A DNA stretch of 64,000 bases from Mesostigma viride (GCA_009746045.1 RPFO01000090.1:1265699-1329698), one strand, 5' to 3'; shown: positions 47,053 to 57,871, counted from the first letter of the stretch. Made by a program: numbers and translations. Notes: generated from the letters alone by a model not told the origin.

Positions 47053-47595
47053 GTGCAGGTTGATCCCACTGCCCCTTTCAAGTGCCCCAGCCCTCACTGC
47101 GGCAAGGTTTTCCATACCCAGGCAGAGCTCAGAGCCACAGAGCCAAGGAACGAGAGCAAGGCAGGGCAGCATGCCCGGGACCACTTTGGCCAGAAGTGGG
47201 GCTGCACCCCTCTCCTCCCCGTTGAGCACTGTAAACACCCAACCTGTCTTCTTCACTGCCTTCTCAATAATGTATGTGCACTCCTGGACAGGACCATCAT
47301 GGCATGGATGCATAAGGGCGAGGAGGCAGAAATGCTGAAGGTGTTGCATGATGAGATGGGCGTGTTTATTAAGGAGAAGTATGTGAAAGCACCATCTAAG
47401 AATGCCAGTGCTAAGGCAGTTGAGAAGCCGCATGTCATTGGAAGGGAGGCTGAGACCTTGCTGGACAAATTCCATCTGTGTGTGAACATTGTTTGCCAGC
47501 ACAACGCTGATGAGGATGCAGAGTCGCATATCTGGACAGGGAGGAGCTGACCAGGGTGTGGCAGGGTTTGAAGGATGTCTGGTCATAATCCACTC
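47053..47595 (+). pseudogene. Unknown protein segment with C2H2-like motif
   Basis: Contains FKCPSPHCGKVFHTQAELRA (C2H2-like), then CKHPTCLLHCLLNNVCALLD and KPHVIGREAETLLDKFHLCV. The open frame breaks shortly before a 2.6-kb insertion and appears to resume at 50.18 kb. Confidence 0.4.
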
Positions 47596-47598
47596 ACG

Positions 47599-50184
47599 GT
47601 CCTAAATTTAGGACTTTGTCCTAAATTGTCCTAGTGGTCACTATAACCGAGGTACCGGGTAGGGGGGGTCACTATATGGTCCAAACCCCATGTGGACCGT
47701 ACCCGGCATGATGTACCCGTGGTACCGGCACTATGGTACCCGGATTCCGTACCCGGGTACCGGGTATTTGGGCGGGAAAGTAGGTACCTCGACCAAAAAT
47801 ATGAACGATTTGGAGCGAAAAAGTGGATGCGGGAACGATGCCTCGCGGTAATGGCGGCCTCAGGGTCGGAGCTCGTGTAAGCGCGTTAGCGTATCTTTTT
47901 GACGAGCCAGGCCAGAGAAGGGAAGATAGGTGGTCCTACCAGCGTGCTGTTGAGGCTGGCGTCAATTGGCGCACGTTTAGGATTTCGGGAGTGCATGGTG
48001 GTTAGTGAGGATCGGTCGGATGTTACCTGCACTTGGGACATCGATGGCAGCACTGAAGCAATAAAAAAAAGGGATTTGCGGGTGGAGGCTGGGCCTGAAA
48101 ATGACGCGGACGATGAGTCTAACCATCCCGAGTCTGATCCCGAAGAGCCAGGCCAGGGCGCGGTCGCTGCTGCCCGGGAGGACTCGATCGGAACCTGACG
48201 ACGACGAATTTCCAGCTGAAAATGTGATCGACCCAGACGAGGAGCTATGGGCGCGGCTGCACATCCTGGGTGCTGGCCAGGAGCCCGCGCCCATGGATAT
48301 CCCGGCCTGGGGGACCGAGCAGACCACGATTCGCGAGTGCCAGCGCCTGATGGCTGGCCACGTCGCGACCTACCCGCCGAGGTTGGTGGGCTTTTGCTGT
48401 CCAGATCCGGCCGCCGCAAGCAACTGGGACTGGTTCAAGCACTTTTTCCCCACGAGTCTGCTGCCGGAGATGGCGAAGCTGATGACGGAAAGGGGTCTGG
48501 CTGGCACGCGGCTACAAGGACTGGAAGGTCACGGAGGGCCTGATTTAATTGGGCGTACATCGCGCTGCGCTGCCTGATGATGGTCTACCATGCTGCCGGC
48601 GGCTATGCGGCTTACTGGCGTCAGGATGGCGTCATTGTTTACGATTTTGGGCGATGGATGCCACGAGTGTTTGAGAAGCTGACTGCCTGCTGGGCTGTGC
48701 CTTTTTACCCTGGAACCCAGGCAACTGACCCTTTTTGGCAGTGCCGGCGGTGGGTCGACGCCATCAATGCCTGCTGGAAGAGCGGGCTGCAGCCTGGCCA
48801 CATTATCGTCTGCGACGAGAGCATGATCACCTGGACTGGCAGCTAGGGCCATGCCCGGCTTCATGAAGGTGGGCAGGAAGCCAAAGCCGCTGGGCAGGGA
48901 GATGAAGACGGTGGCGGATGGCCAGTCCAAGATCATGCTGCACATGGAGGTGCAGGAGGGCGCAGCGGCCATGGCCCTGAAGCCCTATGCCCGGGAGTAC
49001 GGCCCCGCCTGCGCTAACACCATGCGCATGACCTAGGCGTGGCAGGGCTCGGGGCGCGTCGTCCTCGGCGACTCGTGGTTCGGCTCCAGCAAGGCCGCGG
49101 TGCAGCTGTGGAAGCGCGGGCTGTACGCCATCCTCAACGTCAAGACTGGCCACTCCAACTTCCCCAAGCAGGCGCTCTTCAGCGCGCTGGGCATGCGCGG
49201 CAGCCACGTACGGCGTTCGCGGGCGAGGCGCGCACGTTGTCGGGCCCGTGCAAGCTGTTCGCGGTCGCGCACCAGTCCAAGCAGCCCATGCTGCTGGTTT
49301 CAACCTGCTCCACCACGCTGGCTGGCCCGGACCAGGTCAAGACGTGGCCAGTGTCCACCAATGCCCAAGGTGTGCAGGAGGAGCACCGCAAGGTGACCAC
49401 GCAGCCCGAGGTCACGGCCATCTACCGCAAGGACAGCGGTGTCATCAACTGCCACAACCACAAGCGGCAGGGGGCCATGCAAGGTGGCCCTGAGCGATGC
49501 GTGGGGCACCAAGGACGCCGCGGTGCGGGAGAGCAGTGAGTGCATGAGCATCTGCCTCACCAACGCGCACCTGGCCAAGGTGTACGTTCTTCGCTGGCGA
49601 CATGGACCCCCAGGACGCCTTCCTCGATCGAGGGCCGGGCTGGCGGTGGAAATTCTGTCATCCCCGCTGGTGGCGAGTGAGAGGGCGCTGGGATCCATCC
49701 TCCCCCCGCTTCCAGGCGTGGCGCACGAGATGCGGCAGCATGAGAAGCAGGAGAAGTGCACGTACTGCAAGATAAAGTGTGGCTACTATTGTGTCACCTG
49801 CAGCCCCGCTGGCGACAGGCGTATTAACGTGTGTGGCCTGGTCACGGGCCGCCCCTGCTGGAATGACCACCAGCTAGATGGGGAAGTCTCCCCAAGTCCC
49901 CAGGGGTCATATAGGAGGCGCAAGCGGTCGCGTTCTTGAGTGTTTTAGGGCTTGTTTTATATAGTGGTCCTAATGGTCCTAAAACCCACATTTTGGCCAA
50001 ATTCGCGCTTTGAGGTCTGGCAGGTGGCAGGGCCCATTCATGCACTAAATGTAATTATTTGACCCCAGGTTTTTGATAGAAACTAAAAAAGTGTGTTATC
50101 TGTCATGGGCACGAATGCCAGGGTCAAATTTTAATGTTTGCATGATGTATATATTTTAATTCCAAGTGGTCCTAAATTTAGGAC
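47599..50184. mobile_element. piggyBac-like transposon inside the TIR element
   Basis: Flanked on both sides by the 16-bp palindrome GTCCTAAATTTAGGAC (47599-47614, 50169-50184), which could be the element's termini or a palindromic target. GTCCTA motifs recur just inside (47617-47635, 49965-49983). It carries a degraded piggyBac transposase. I could not find the TTAA duplication typical of the superfamily, so the boundaries are approximate. Confidence 0.6.
47899..49939 (+). pseudogene. piggyBac-type DDE transposase (degenerate)
   Basis: Read across several frames and in-frame stops. In order: an acidic N-terminus (DEESNHPESDPEEPGQ-like), NWDWFKHFFPTSLLPEMAKL, HIIVCDESMITWTGS (first catalytic Asp), MKVGRKPKPLGREMKTVADG, IMLHMEVQEG, GSGRVVLGDSWFGSSKAAVQ (second Asp), LYAILNVKTGHSNFPK, HNHKRQGAM (third-acid region) and a C-terminal Cys-rich module CTYCKIKCGYYCVTCSP. 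This order is characteristic of DDE_Tnp_1_7 proteins. Stops at about 48.84 and 49.03 kb and frame changes make it inactive as read. Confidence 0.82.
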
Positions 50185-50711
50185 TTTTTCTGGGAAAACT
50201 AACACTGGGCTCCAGGCCCTGTGTGACTTTGATGATGATGGGCCAGGGGGGCCCAAGCGGGAGGCAAAGGCAGCCGAGGTAGAGGAGCTGGCAGCCACTT
50301 ATGTTGCCTCTTTCATCTTTTTCACTGCCCCCGAGGATGTCACCACATACATGCACGACCTGGTGGCCCACATCCCATCTCAGATCCGTGAGTTGGTTGG
50401 GTGACCTGCGCCTGTTTTCGGGGGAGGCCTTAGAACACCTCCACCATGTGAACAAGGTGACCTATGCACACCGCTCTAACAAGTGTGTCAAAACTGGGAC
50501 TGACAAGCGTGGAAGGGCCATGGGCGTTGGTGCACTTGCGCAGAGCATGCATGCTGGCATGGTGCGCCAAGAGTTGGCACACCGACTCTGCATGCCACAG
50601 GCCACTTTCCTATGCGGAACAACGAGCAAGGAAGAGGATGCTGGATCACATGAGGGCTGCAGCAAAATGAGTCGACGTGCATGCAGGGCATGCAGCTTGA
50701 TGAAGGCATAG
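50170..50711 (+). pseudogene. Continuation of the interrupted TIR-element protein
   Basis: GKTNTGLQALCDFDDDGPGG, VASFIFFTAPEDVTTYMHDL, VAHIPSQIRELGDLRLFSGE (with one frame change at 50.40 kb), ALEHLHHVNKVTYAHRSNKC. The HxxxHIPxQIRxxGxLxxFSGExxExxH pattern is reminiscent of C-terminal segments in several uncharacterised transposase-like proteins. A stop follows at 50709. Confidence 0.4.
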
Positions 50712-51655
50712 CATGACGTTTGCATGCATGCCAGGCGAGCCGGCTCTTCAATGGTGGCCAGTGGGCTCTCCATGTGTTATTGATGTGTGTTATAGACGAA
50801 TAAACTGGCATTCTTATGCTTTCACATGTCACGACTTGGTGATTTTACGATGGCTATCTGCTGGATGTCTCGTTCTCATTGATGTGTATATATCATTATA
50901 CAGAGTGGTACCAAGTTTAAGCTCACTAGGACCTCAGTTGCTTGCTTGGAGGTGTGCACTTTCTAGGAAGTGCGAGTTGTTGGCTGCTGGCACACGTCAC
51001 AGTTTTTTCGCCATCTGATGCGCAATCTCAGTAAAACTTGGGAGACTTGTGTAGCATGGTGCAGCATAACTGCCTGCCAGATTTCAAGCCAAACTGAGAT
51101 CATTCGCACCACCTACGGTGTAATGAATGTCTTAATTTGGCATCGCGGTGACATGTGACAGCAGAATATTGCAATTAAATGTAAGATGCAAGTTCCCAGT
51201 CAGGCTTCATACTTCACAAATGATGTGTTTAACAATTTCTAGGTGAATCTAAGCTCATTTGCATTAATGGAGGCATCAACTTGTTAATAAAATGCCTACT
51301 AAAATAGGCTTTGTGTGACGTTTGACAGCATAATTGCTTTCCAAACCGTGTCTAACTCGGGTGCAATTTGGTAGGTAAGCTAAATGTGATGTAAATAAGT
51401 TATCTACCCATTTACAGGTCAAGCAGACATGATTTGTGATGTTTATGCAATTAATAATGAATAAAATTGGCATTTTTTTGCGTTTTTAATGCTTTTCGAC
51501 GTCACCGTTCAGTAAGCTCCATGTAGCCAGCCAAGGTGCAACTTGGCACATTAAAACTACTTTAGTATCATCATAAGGAAGCTTGCCACCAAGTTTGACC
51601 ATCATCTGAATATAACTGCAGCTAGGAGGAATAAGATGGGTGTTTTTTGGCACTT
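50712..51655. other. Non-coding right flank of the TIR element
   Basis: About 0.94 kb, AT-richer, no supported gene. Related phrases recur (AGCATAACTGCCTGCCAGAT; AGCATAATTGCTTTCCAAAC), spaced by about 260 bp, suggesting a decayed tandem repeat. Confidence 0.5.
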
Positions 51656-51668
51656 TCAGACCGTTGTG

Positions 51669-52212
51669 TGCTTGCCGATCGACGCGCCGCCGATTCTTGA
51701 GTGGCAGCACAGCTACCGTATTACGCTGTACAAAAACAAAGGTTCCCCTGACGACCCCGCCAACTACCGAGGAGTCTGCATCCAGAGCGCCGCACTCAAG
51801 TTGTTCATGCGCATGATCCTCAACCGCCTTTGTTCTGCTCTCGACTGTCACCTTGGGGAAAGTCAAATGGGCTTTCGTCGTGGGCGCAATACCGTCATGG
51901 CCATCTTCGTCGCGCGTCGCCTCTTCGAGGACATTGCTCTCCTGCAACCTGGTGAGTTTCCCGCCATCCTGATCTTCGTCGACTTCATCAAGGCTTTGGA
52001 ATCTGTCCTCTGGGACGCTCTATGGGCTGTACTTGCTCGCGCTCGCGTCCCCACTCCCCTGATTACCGTCATCCGCACGCTGTATGAGGGGTCGACCACT
52101 TCGGTGCGCACTCAACACGGCATTACCCCGCCATGCCCACTGCAGACCGGCGTCTGGCAGGGTTGCGTCCTGTCGCCGTACCTGTTTATTATTGTAGTGG
52201 ATTATGTTATGC
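51669..52212 (+). pseudogene. LINE reverse transcriptase, middle piece
   Basis: LEWQHSYRITLYKNKGSPDD, PANYRGVCIQSAALKLFMRM, LGESQMGFRRGRNTVMAIFV, PAILIFVDFIKALES, TSVRTQHGITPPCPLQTGVW, QGCVLSPYLFIIVVDYVM. RT blocks 1-4 are intact in one frame. Near-identical to 41.0-41.5 kb. It continues after the nested insertion at 56905. Confidence 0.88.
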
Positions 52213-52388
52213 CACGTTTATATTAGTAGTGGATTATGTTAAGTCAAATTCCGGCCACGAGGTAGCCATGGCTGTTGGAGCTCGTAACTTTCACGTTTGA
52301 GCACCGAATTTAGTCGTGAATATCACTATCGCTTCGTCTTTCTAAGACGCACATGCTGATATAATTTCCCGACGCTATTACGCAATGT

Positions 52389-53422
52389 ATGGCGAACAAA
52401 CGCGCCTCGACGCAACGCAGCCTGGCGGCTGCGCTCGGCAATGAAAATACGTCTGCAGCTCAGGCTGCAGCCTCGCCATCAGGTCCGGCAGGCGGCGATG
52501 ACACTAGTCGTGCACTGGACGTGGTCGTCCAGCAACCTCCCGGGCTTAACGCCTCGCCATCTGCATCGCCTGACCCCAAGCGCACCCGCCCAGCCGAAAA
52601 AACAGGAGGGTCTTCACGCCCCTCAGAACCGAGCTTTCGGCCCGGGCCTTTCAAGGTCGAAGATTACGACTGGGCCAACCCGTCTCCGACCGATGCTAAT
52701 AATGCGCTGCATCTTCTTCGGGGATTACGCTTCGCTTTACGACCTGTGCCTCCATCTCCACGCCATCAATCGCCTCCTCGGCCCAGACGGCAGCCGCTGG
52801 GCCAACATCTACCAGCTGTCCGGCTGCCCCCGCCCCCATCTCCAACACGCCATCCTCAACTCCCTTCTCCAGCGCTCTGACGAGTGACGGCGAGATCTGG
52901 GCTCCATCCCTTTCCGCCCCCACCCTCCGCTCCATCCTCACGGAAGCCTTCCAGCAGCACGTGACCCCCCTTGCTGCCGACGTAGCAGCAATCGGCGGCA
53001 CGCTGACTGCTGAACTTCCTCACATTTCCACCGCCACCGCCTCCACCTCCACTGCCATTTCCGCCTCCACTGCCGACATCAAAGCCCAGCTCCTCGACCT
53101 CGACCAACGCCTCCAAGCCACCGCCACCGCCCTTGAGAGCTTGCATGCATGACACCGCCGGCCTCACCGCCCCTGAGGCGGTGAAGGACATCGCCGCCCA
53201 GCCGGCGCCTGCTGGCTCGGCCGGCGATGCTCCCTCCACCTGGGCGGACTTGCTTAAGCATCATACCACCTCCACCACCTCCACCATCTCGGCACAACTC
53301 AAGCAACAAGCCCTCGACCTTCGCGAGGAAGCCGACATCGCCTGGCGCAGCCACAATGTCATCGTCAAGCACTTCGACCAGCCGGCAGGTGAGACCTCCA
53401 CGAGCCTTCTTGAGGCATTTAA
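52389..53422 (+). CDS. LINE ORF1 N-terminal part
   Basis: Starts MANKRASTQRSLAAALGNEN, low-complexity Ala/Ser/Pro, then FRPGPFKVEDYDWANPSPTD. The frame changes near 52.72 and 53.15 kb. Next comes a Thr/Ala-rich heptad stretch (IKAQLLDLDQRLQATATALE), probably the trimerising coiled coil, and then TISAQLKQQALDLREEADIA and SHNVIVKHFDQPAGETSTSL, the start of an L1-type RRM. It ends in EAFK at the TTAA insertion. Confidence 0.65.
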
Positions 53423-53873
53423 GGGGACTGGTCCCTTCTGACCACCCCAAAAGTGAACTCATGTAATAACATTGTAAGTCCACATGATATGTCCAGATTT
53501 GAGTTTGGGGCATCAAAACAACATGTTTGGGCATGCATCCCCCCACCTGTAGGGTTCATGACCCCTGGCTATACACCGGATGCCAGCATAATACGCTAAA
53601 CCATAGGGTCCATGGCACCTAGCGCCTAGGTGCATGGCAAGACCAAATTCAATCAGCCATGATATTTTCTTTAAGTTCCCACTGTTTACAAAAAACCTGG
53701 CTAGTTGGGTCCCCAAAATGGTACTTCAAACTAGTAGGTGTTAAATTTTGACCTAAAAAGGGTCTTTTTTAGCACATAAAAAAATAAATCAAATCAATAA
53801 CACATGTTATATGGCCAGTGGGGTTAAAATCAAATATTACATGGTGGGAAATGTATACCCACCAATTTTCAGC

Positions 53874-54459
53874 TCAATCTGACCAGTAAAACACATATAT
53901 GATCATGGTTATAGCCCTTTTCAGGACTTGGAAAAAACTGGAAAAACTGTCAATCAAGCACACTGTTGCCCCCGTGTCATCACATGCTGCACAAAACCAG
54001 GGATCACCAGGCACGGTGGACAGCGTGAAACCCAAGCACAACATGTGGCCCCCATGGTCGCCCGGATCCTGGTTGGAACACAAGAGAAAGGGGTTCACCT
54101 TCTTGTGCTCTGCACCGCCACACACCGTGCAGAGCACACTGTCACTGCCACTGTCACTGGCTTCCCCCCCCCTTCCTGCCCCGCCACGGGCTGCCCGTAG
54201 ATGGCATAGCCACTGCCATGCTCATACTCCCCCCGGCCTTGTTATCCTTCCGCTTGCCCCCCTGGGCCTCAGTTTTTTTCTTCTTGCGCAGCCTGCGCCA
54301 GTTTGGGTCCCTCTTCTTGGCCTGCTGGCGTGCCCTCTCCAGCTTGAGGGAGGCCAGCTGCTCCTCCACAGCCGGTGTGACCGTGATTCCCAACCACATA
54401 CTACCATCCTCTGCACATATGGTACCTCCTATGTTCAAGGTTTGACGACGTTCTGACAA
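53874..54459 (-). pseudogene. PHD-finger protein remnant in the TTAA element
   Basis: On the minus strand a basic segment (RDPNWRRLRKKKKTEAQGGK) is followed, in another frame, by an acidic Ser linker (SDSGSDS) and a Cys/His module: LCTVCGGAEHKK, PFLLCSN, GDHGGHMLCLGF, PWFCAACDD, spaced like a C4HC3 PHD finger. PHD fingers read histone tails. It may be the accessory or C-terminal module of the element's lost transposase. Confidence 0.55.
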
Positions 54460-55829
54460 GAACTGCCCAAGTTACAACCATTCCAAGACGGCCACCCATG
54501 TAGACACTACAAGGAAATTATAGTAACCATTCAGCCACACTAGCACCTCCTTCTTCATCAAAGACATCTGCAAACTGACCAAAGCACACATGATTAACTC
54601 TTGCACGCTGACGGCAACACATGCTCAACGTGGGGGGTCATTGTGACAAGAACTACTCAAGTTGATGGGTTTCCTATATGACCACCTGACAAGGCGCTAA
54701 GGACCACTCAGTAAGTTAGTAACCCCACAGTGCCACTTCATATGCCATCCAACATGCACCAAAACCATGCTGAGTATGTTTACAATGTACAAACGGGTGG
54801 CCACGCACCTCATATGTGTTCATCATCCCTCCAGCATGGCCAGCCTTGTAAATATGTTCATAGCCTTGACGATGGTAGCCCTAACATGCCTAAGCAGCAT
54901 TTCCTATGTTTCTCCCAGGTTAGAGTGTAAGGTTGATGCCAACCAAGCTAATCAGCTCAACAACACCTCCTAAACTGTCCTCCCCGGCATGGATGACAAA
55001 CTGGGACTATGGAGGGCAAGGAACCAAGTAGGAACACGGTATATATAGCTTGCATGCAGTCATGCATGTCAACCATGGTTGGCTCAGCACATTGTAGTCT
55101 TGTCACATCATCATAACAAAGGAAAGCTCAAACAACCATTGGTGCCAGCTATCTACATGCAGTCACACAAATGCAATATCTCCAACATCATCATCACTAT
55201 AACACTTCCATCCCTGCACGATAAAATGCAAAGAAACCATTGGCGGCCCTTCAGCGCATGAGCGCTGTGATGCCGCTGCGGCCTGCGAAGAGAGGGTGCG
55301 TCACTCTCAAACAACAAGAAGCGTCCATACGCACAACATCCTTGCCAGAACACGTTTTATGAAATGCCTTATACCTTCCCGAAGAGCTATAGGCTGCGAC
55401 TGAAGCGGCCCTGATCACGACATCAACGAAAACAATCTAAAGCTGTCAGGTATTCGGCAACACAACGGCAAGCGACGGCAAGCTAGCTGGCGGAAACTGC
55501 CCAAAAAGAACGCAAAAAAAATCGAACGATGAGCTCATAGAAGAAGGCACTGATAGCATATAACATTCGCGACAAATCTGTAACTCGCCCTCGTAAATCC
55601 CTCGCCCAGGCGCGCAATAACAGCCGTTATTCCATGGACAGGTCAGACACGCACTGCGCAGGTCTGAACAATTACTTACCGATAATGGCCGAAAATATGG
55701 CAAAAAGCACCAGCTCGGTTTAGAATTCGATGCAACCGCCTGCTTCACGGTCAGAACAACCCCCAAAACCGCGATTTTACAGCCGCTATCATGAATTCTA
55801 TTTCATTCCGCGCGACCAAAAAATTCAGA

Positions 55830-56095
55830 TTACCCCCCATGCCGATGGCATAAAAAAACAACAGCGATATTGTAAACCAGCTGATTTCCGCCACAAACTA
55901 ACATCATAAACTCATCGTCTTTTAGATTCGAGTAAAATTTTTGCATTTCGCCTGCCCTAGTGTGGTAGTTTCGCCTGAACGCAGTCGCCATGGCCACTTC
56001 CGCAAGGGGTGCGCGCACCGTGCACGTGAAATTTATGACCTTCGGTACCGGCGCGAATTTTTTGGCGCCAAAAAATTCGGAAGGGACCAGTCCCC
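55830..56095 (-). pseudogene. Terminal reading frame of the TTAA element
   Basis: Encodes INFTCTVRAPLAEVAMATAF, RRNYHTRAGEMQKFYSNLKD and LVCGGNQLVYNIAVVFLCHR. Not a known domain, but the same sequence, diverged, is readable on + at 63.0-63.2 kb (RAPLA..AMATAFRRN), which argues that it is real coding sequence. Confidence 0.45.
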
Positions 56096-56445
56096 TTAAG
56101 CGCGACATTTTTGCCCCCATGCTACTCACTGGTGAGCTGGACACGTCGGCTGTCGGCCTCCCCCGCGCGCGGGGGAAGGCTGGCCCGGCACCCGTGCTCC
56201 TCACCTAGCTTTAAGTACATGGCGGACAAGCTGGCGTTCCTTAAATGCCGCAAGAAGGCTCTCGGAGAGTCGCTTCACGCTGGACGACGACTTGACCCTG
56301 GCCCAGCAACAGCGGCGACGCGAGCTATGGCCGACCTACCTTCAGCTCCGGCAGAGCGCAAGGGGGAAGCCGGTATACTGGAGGGGGGCGGTCATCCACG
56401 TTGACCACAAGCCCTGGCAGCCCCCCCCTGCCACCTCAGACTAGG
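56096..56445 (+). CDS. LINE ORF1 C-terminal part
   Basis: After the insertion: RDIFAPMLLTGELDTSAVGL, PAPVLLTFKYMADKLAFLKC, then with a frame change RFTLDDDLTLAQQQRRREL, PVYWRGAVIHVDHKPWQPPP. It completes the RRM and C-terminal domain. A TAG at about 56204 interrupts between LLT and FKYM. Aligns with the ORF1 end at 38.99-39.34 kb. Confidence 0.68.
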
Positions 56446-56892
56446 GAAAATATACCAGTAGTGTAGATTAGTCAGGCTTAGCCTAGCATGTGGCCCACGC
56501 GCATCATGTGCGCCCATAATGGCCCCCATGGATGATGCCTTCAGAATTTAGCCACGCCCTACCTATAATGGGACCCCCATGGATGTCGCATTAAGACTTT
56601 AGCCATGCTATGCCGTACAGAGAGATGCTCTCTGTCGAGAAGCCATGCCCTAGCTCTTGTATAGCCATGATGATCTTCCCCCCACATGACATACTCCCCC
56701 TTAGCTGGGCATAGTGTGAAGATCATGAGGGTGCAGGTGCCGGTGCCTTGGTGCACCTAGAGCAAGTGTTGCTTACATTCCCACCCTTGCAGGAAGTAGC
56801 CCAGAATGTATTAAAAGCCATATGCCCCTTCTCAGGGATATGTGCTACATGTACTCCCAACAGAGTTATGTTTCTAATTAATTAATTAATTA
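56446..56892 (+). other. LINE 3' UTR and TAATT tail
   Basis: About 420 bp homologous to 40.6-40.96 kb, then TAATTAATTAATTAATTA. There is no second open reading frame between ORF1 and the tail. Confidence 0.75.
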
Positions 56893-57187
56893 ATTATGTT
56901 ATGCGCCAGGCACGTGCTCGCTTTGCTAGCATTGCAGGCCGTGCCCCTGGCCTAGCGATCACGAACGCGCTTGGAGAAGGGGGGCCGACTAACAAGCTGA
57001 ATTTACTAGCTGACCTCATTTATGCCGACGACATCACGCTCATCGAGAAACCGGAGTCTGCCCAACTTTGGCTGGACTGCCTGGCGCTCGAGGCTCGGGC
57101 GGTTGGTCTAGAAATCAGCCCCAAAACGGAGGTCCTGGCCCTCGGCATGGCAGGGCCCCCACCCACACTCCGCCTCTTAGACGATTA
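56893..57187 (+). pseudogene. LINE reverse transcriptase, YADD piece
   Basis: In frame with 52.2 kb: RQARARFASIAGRAPGLAIT, then NLLADLIYADDITLIEKPES with the catalytic YADD, and AQLWLDCLALEARAVGLEIS. It stops at a short TTAATTAATTC; the thumb and C-terminal domain are absent here. Confidence 0.85.
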
Positions 57188-57871
57188 ATTAATTCAATAT
57201 TCATAGCTCCGTTGGGGGCGTCCCCAACATCTACTGCTCCAATTTTGGTACTTTTGAAATTCCATGCCTGGAGCGCAAAGTTTGCAATATATGTGCCGTT
57301 TGTAGCTCTAGCTCTATAATAACCTGACCAACCCCGCATTCCTCAAAGTACTTAGCACTTGTTGCCTATTCTCATTATGCGAATCACATGATTAGGATGT
57401 GCTTCATGATTGCTATTGCTCGAGATTCAATTAAGAATGATTGACATCAATAAATGATGAACCAAATAAACCAAATTAGGCCACTTGACAAGTTCATGAT
57501 CCATTTAAATTGTACAATTAAGCGATTAATTAATTCATAAATCATACATTACATGGGATACCCCCGTCGACGAGCTAGTGGTACGTACAATGAAACATTT
57601 GAGTTTGTAACATGTCTCCATGGATATATACATGTATGCTGGACCTCGCGCATCTCAGCCCTCTAAGAAATGTTATTTGAACTCAGGTCTAGATCTAAAT
57701 ATATACATGATCTGGATAATATTATACACTTCCTTAAAAGAGCATGAATCGAGCTTTACAATTCAGGACAAGGAACTCGTTTGCAAATCACGGCTGAAAG
57801 GCAAGTGCTCACAACGAAGCACGTGCTCTCAAGGCTGTCCACCTCGTCCAACCAAGCCCGGGCGAGCTGGC
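57188..57871. other. Region without supported gene
   Basis: About 0.68 kb, AT-rich from 57.33 to 57.77 kb. It starts next to a TTAATTAATT tract and probably holds the 3' part of another inserted LINE. No coding pattern seen. Confidence 0.5.

Larger units (their letters stand above)
43608..51668. mobile_element. 8.06-kb TIR element of unknown superfamily
   Basis: Left end AACAACGGTCCGTGCC, right end (reverse complement) CACAACGGTCTGAAAGTGCC: a 9-bp perfect inverted repeat ACAACGGTC plus a looser match CCAAAAA. It is flanked by TG (43606-43607, 51669-51670) and splits the LINE between CNRIL and LADA. It contains coding stretches at 44.2-47.6 and 50.17-50.71 kb that I cannot assign, plus a piggyBac-like insertion and an organelle-like scrap. 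Confidence 0.7.
53423..56095. mobile_element. TTAA-flanked TIR transposon, 2,673 bp
   Basis: Ends GGGGACTGGTCCCTTC and its exact reverse complement: a perfect 16-bp terminal inverted repeat, itself containing the palindrome GGGACTGGTCCC. Target duplication TTAA at 53419-53422 and 56096-56099. Excision with one TTAA restores the ORF1 frame (LLEAFK|RDIFAPML). TTAA targeting suggests a piggyBac-type relative, but no catalytic transposase is visible, so the copy is probably non-autonomous. A partial relative lies near 63.0-63.2 kb. Confidence 0.88.
52213..56892 (+). mobile_element. ORF1-only LINE (interrupted by a TTAA element)
   Basis: Flanked by the 12-bp duplication ATTATGTTATGC (52201-52212, 56893-56904), which splits the RT frame of the outer LINE. 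Without its own 2,677-bp insertion it is about 2.0 kb: 5' leader, ORF1, about 440 bp of 3' UTR and a TAATTAATTAA tail. No reverse transcriptase, so it depends on another LINE for movement. Confidence 0.85.
42600..57187 (+). mobile_element. Split LINE: host copy of a multi-level nest
   Basis: Three pieces of one + strand LINE: 42600-43607 (endonuclease end and start of ORF2's RT region), 51669-52212 (RT blocks), 56893-57187 (YADD block). Piece 1 ends GFLLDVCNRIL and piece 2 resumes LPIDAPPILEWQ. The uninterrupted order LDVCNRILLADATPIPEWQ is present at 41.3 kb. Pieces 2 and 3 join in frame at VDYVM|RQARARF. It ends abruptly at PPTLRLLDD before a TTAATTAATTC, probably another insertion. Confidence 0.82.

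Noticed and set aside
46314-47550. Assignment of these frames to a KDZ or Mutator transposase
   Set aside because: I could not find the diagnostic catalytic or zinc motifs of either; left as unknown.
53423-56095. Intron of the LINE ORF1
   Set aside because: Ends are inverted repeats with TTAA duplications, not GT-AG; it is a transposon insertion.
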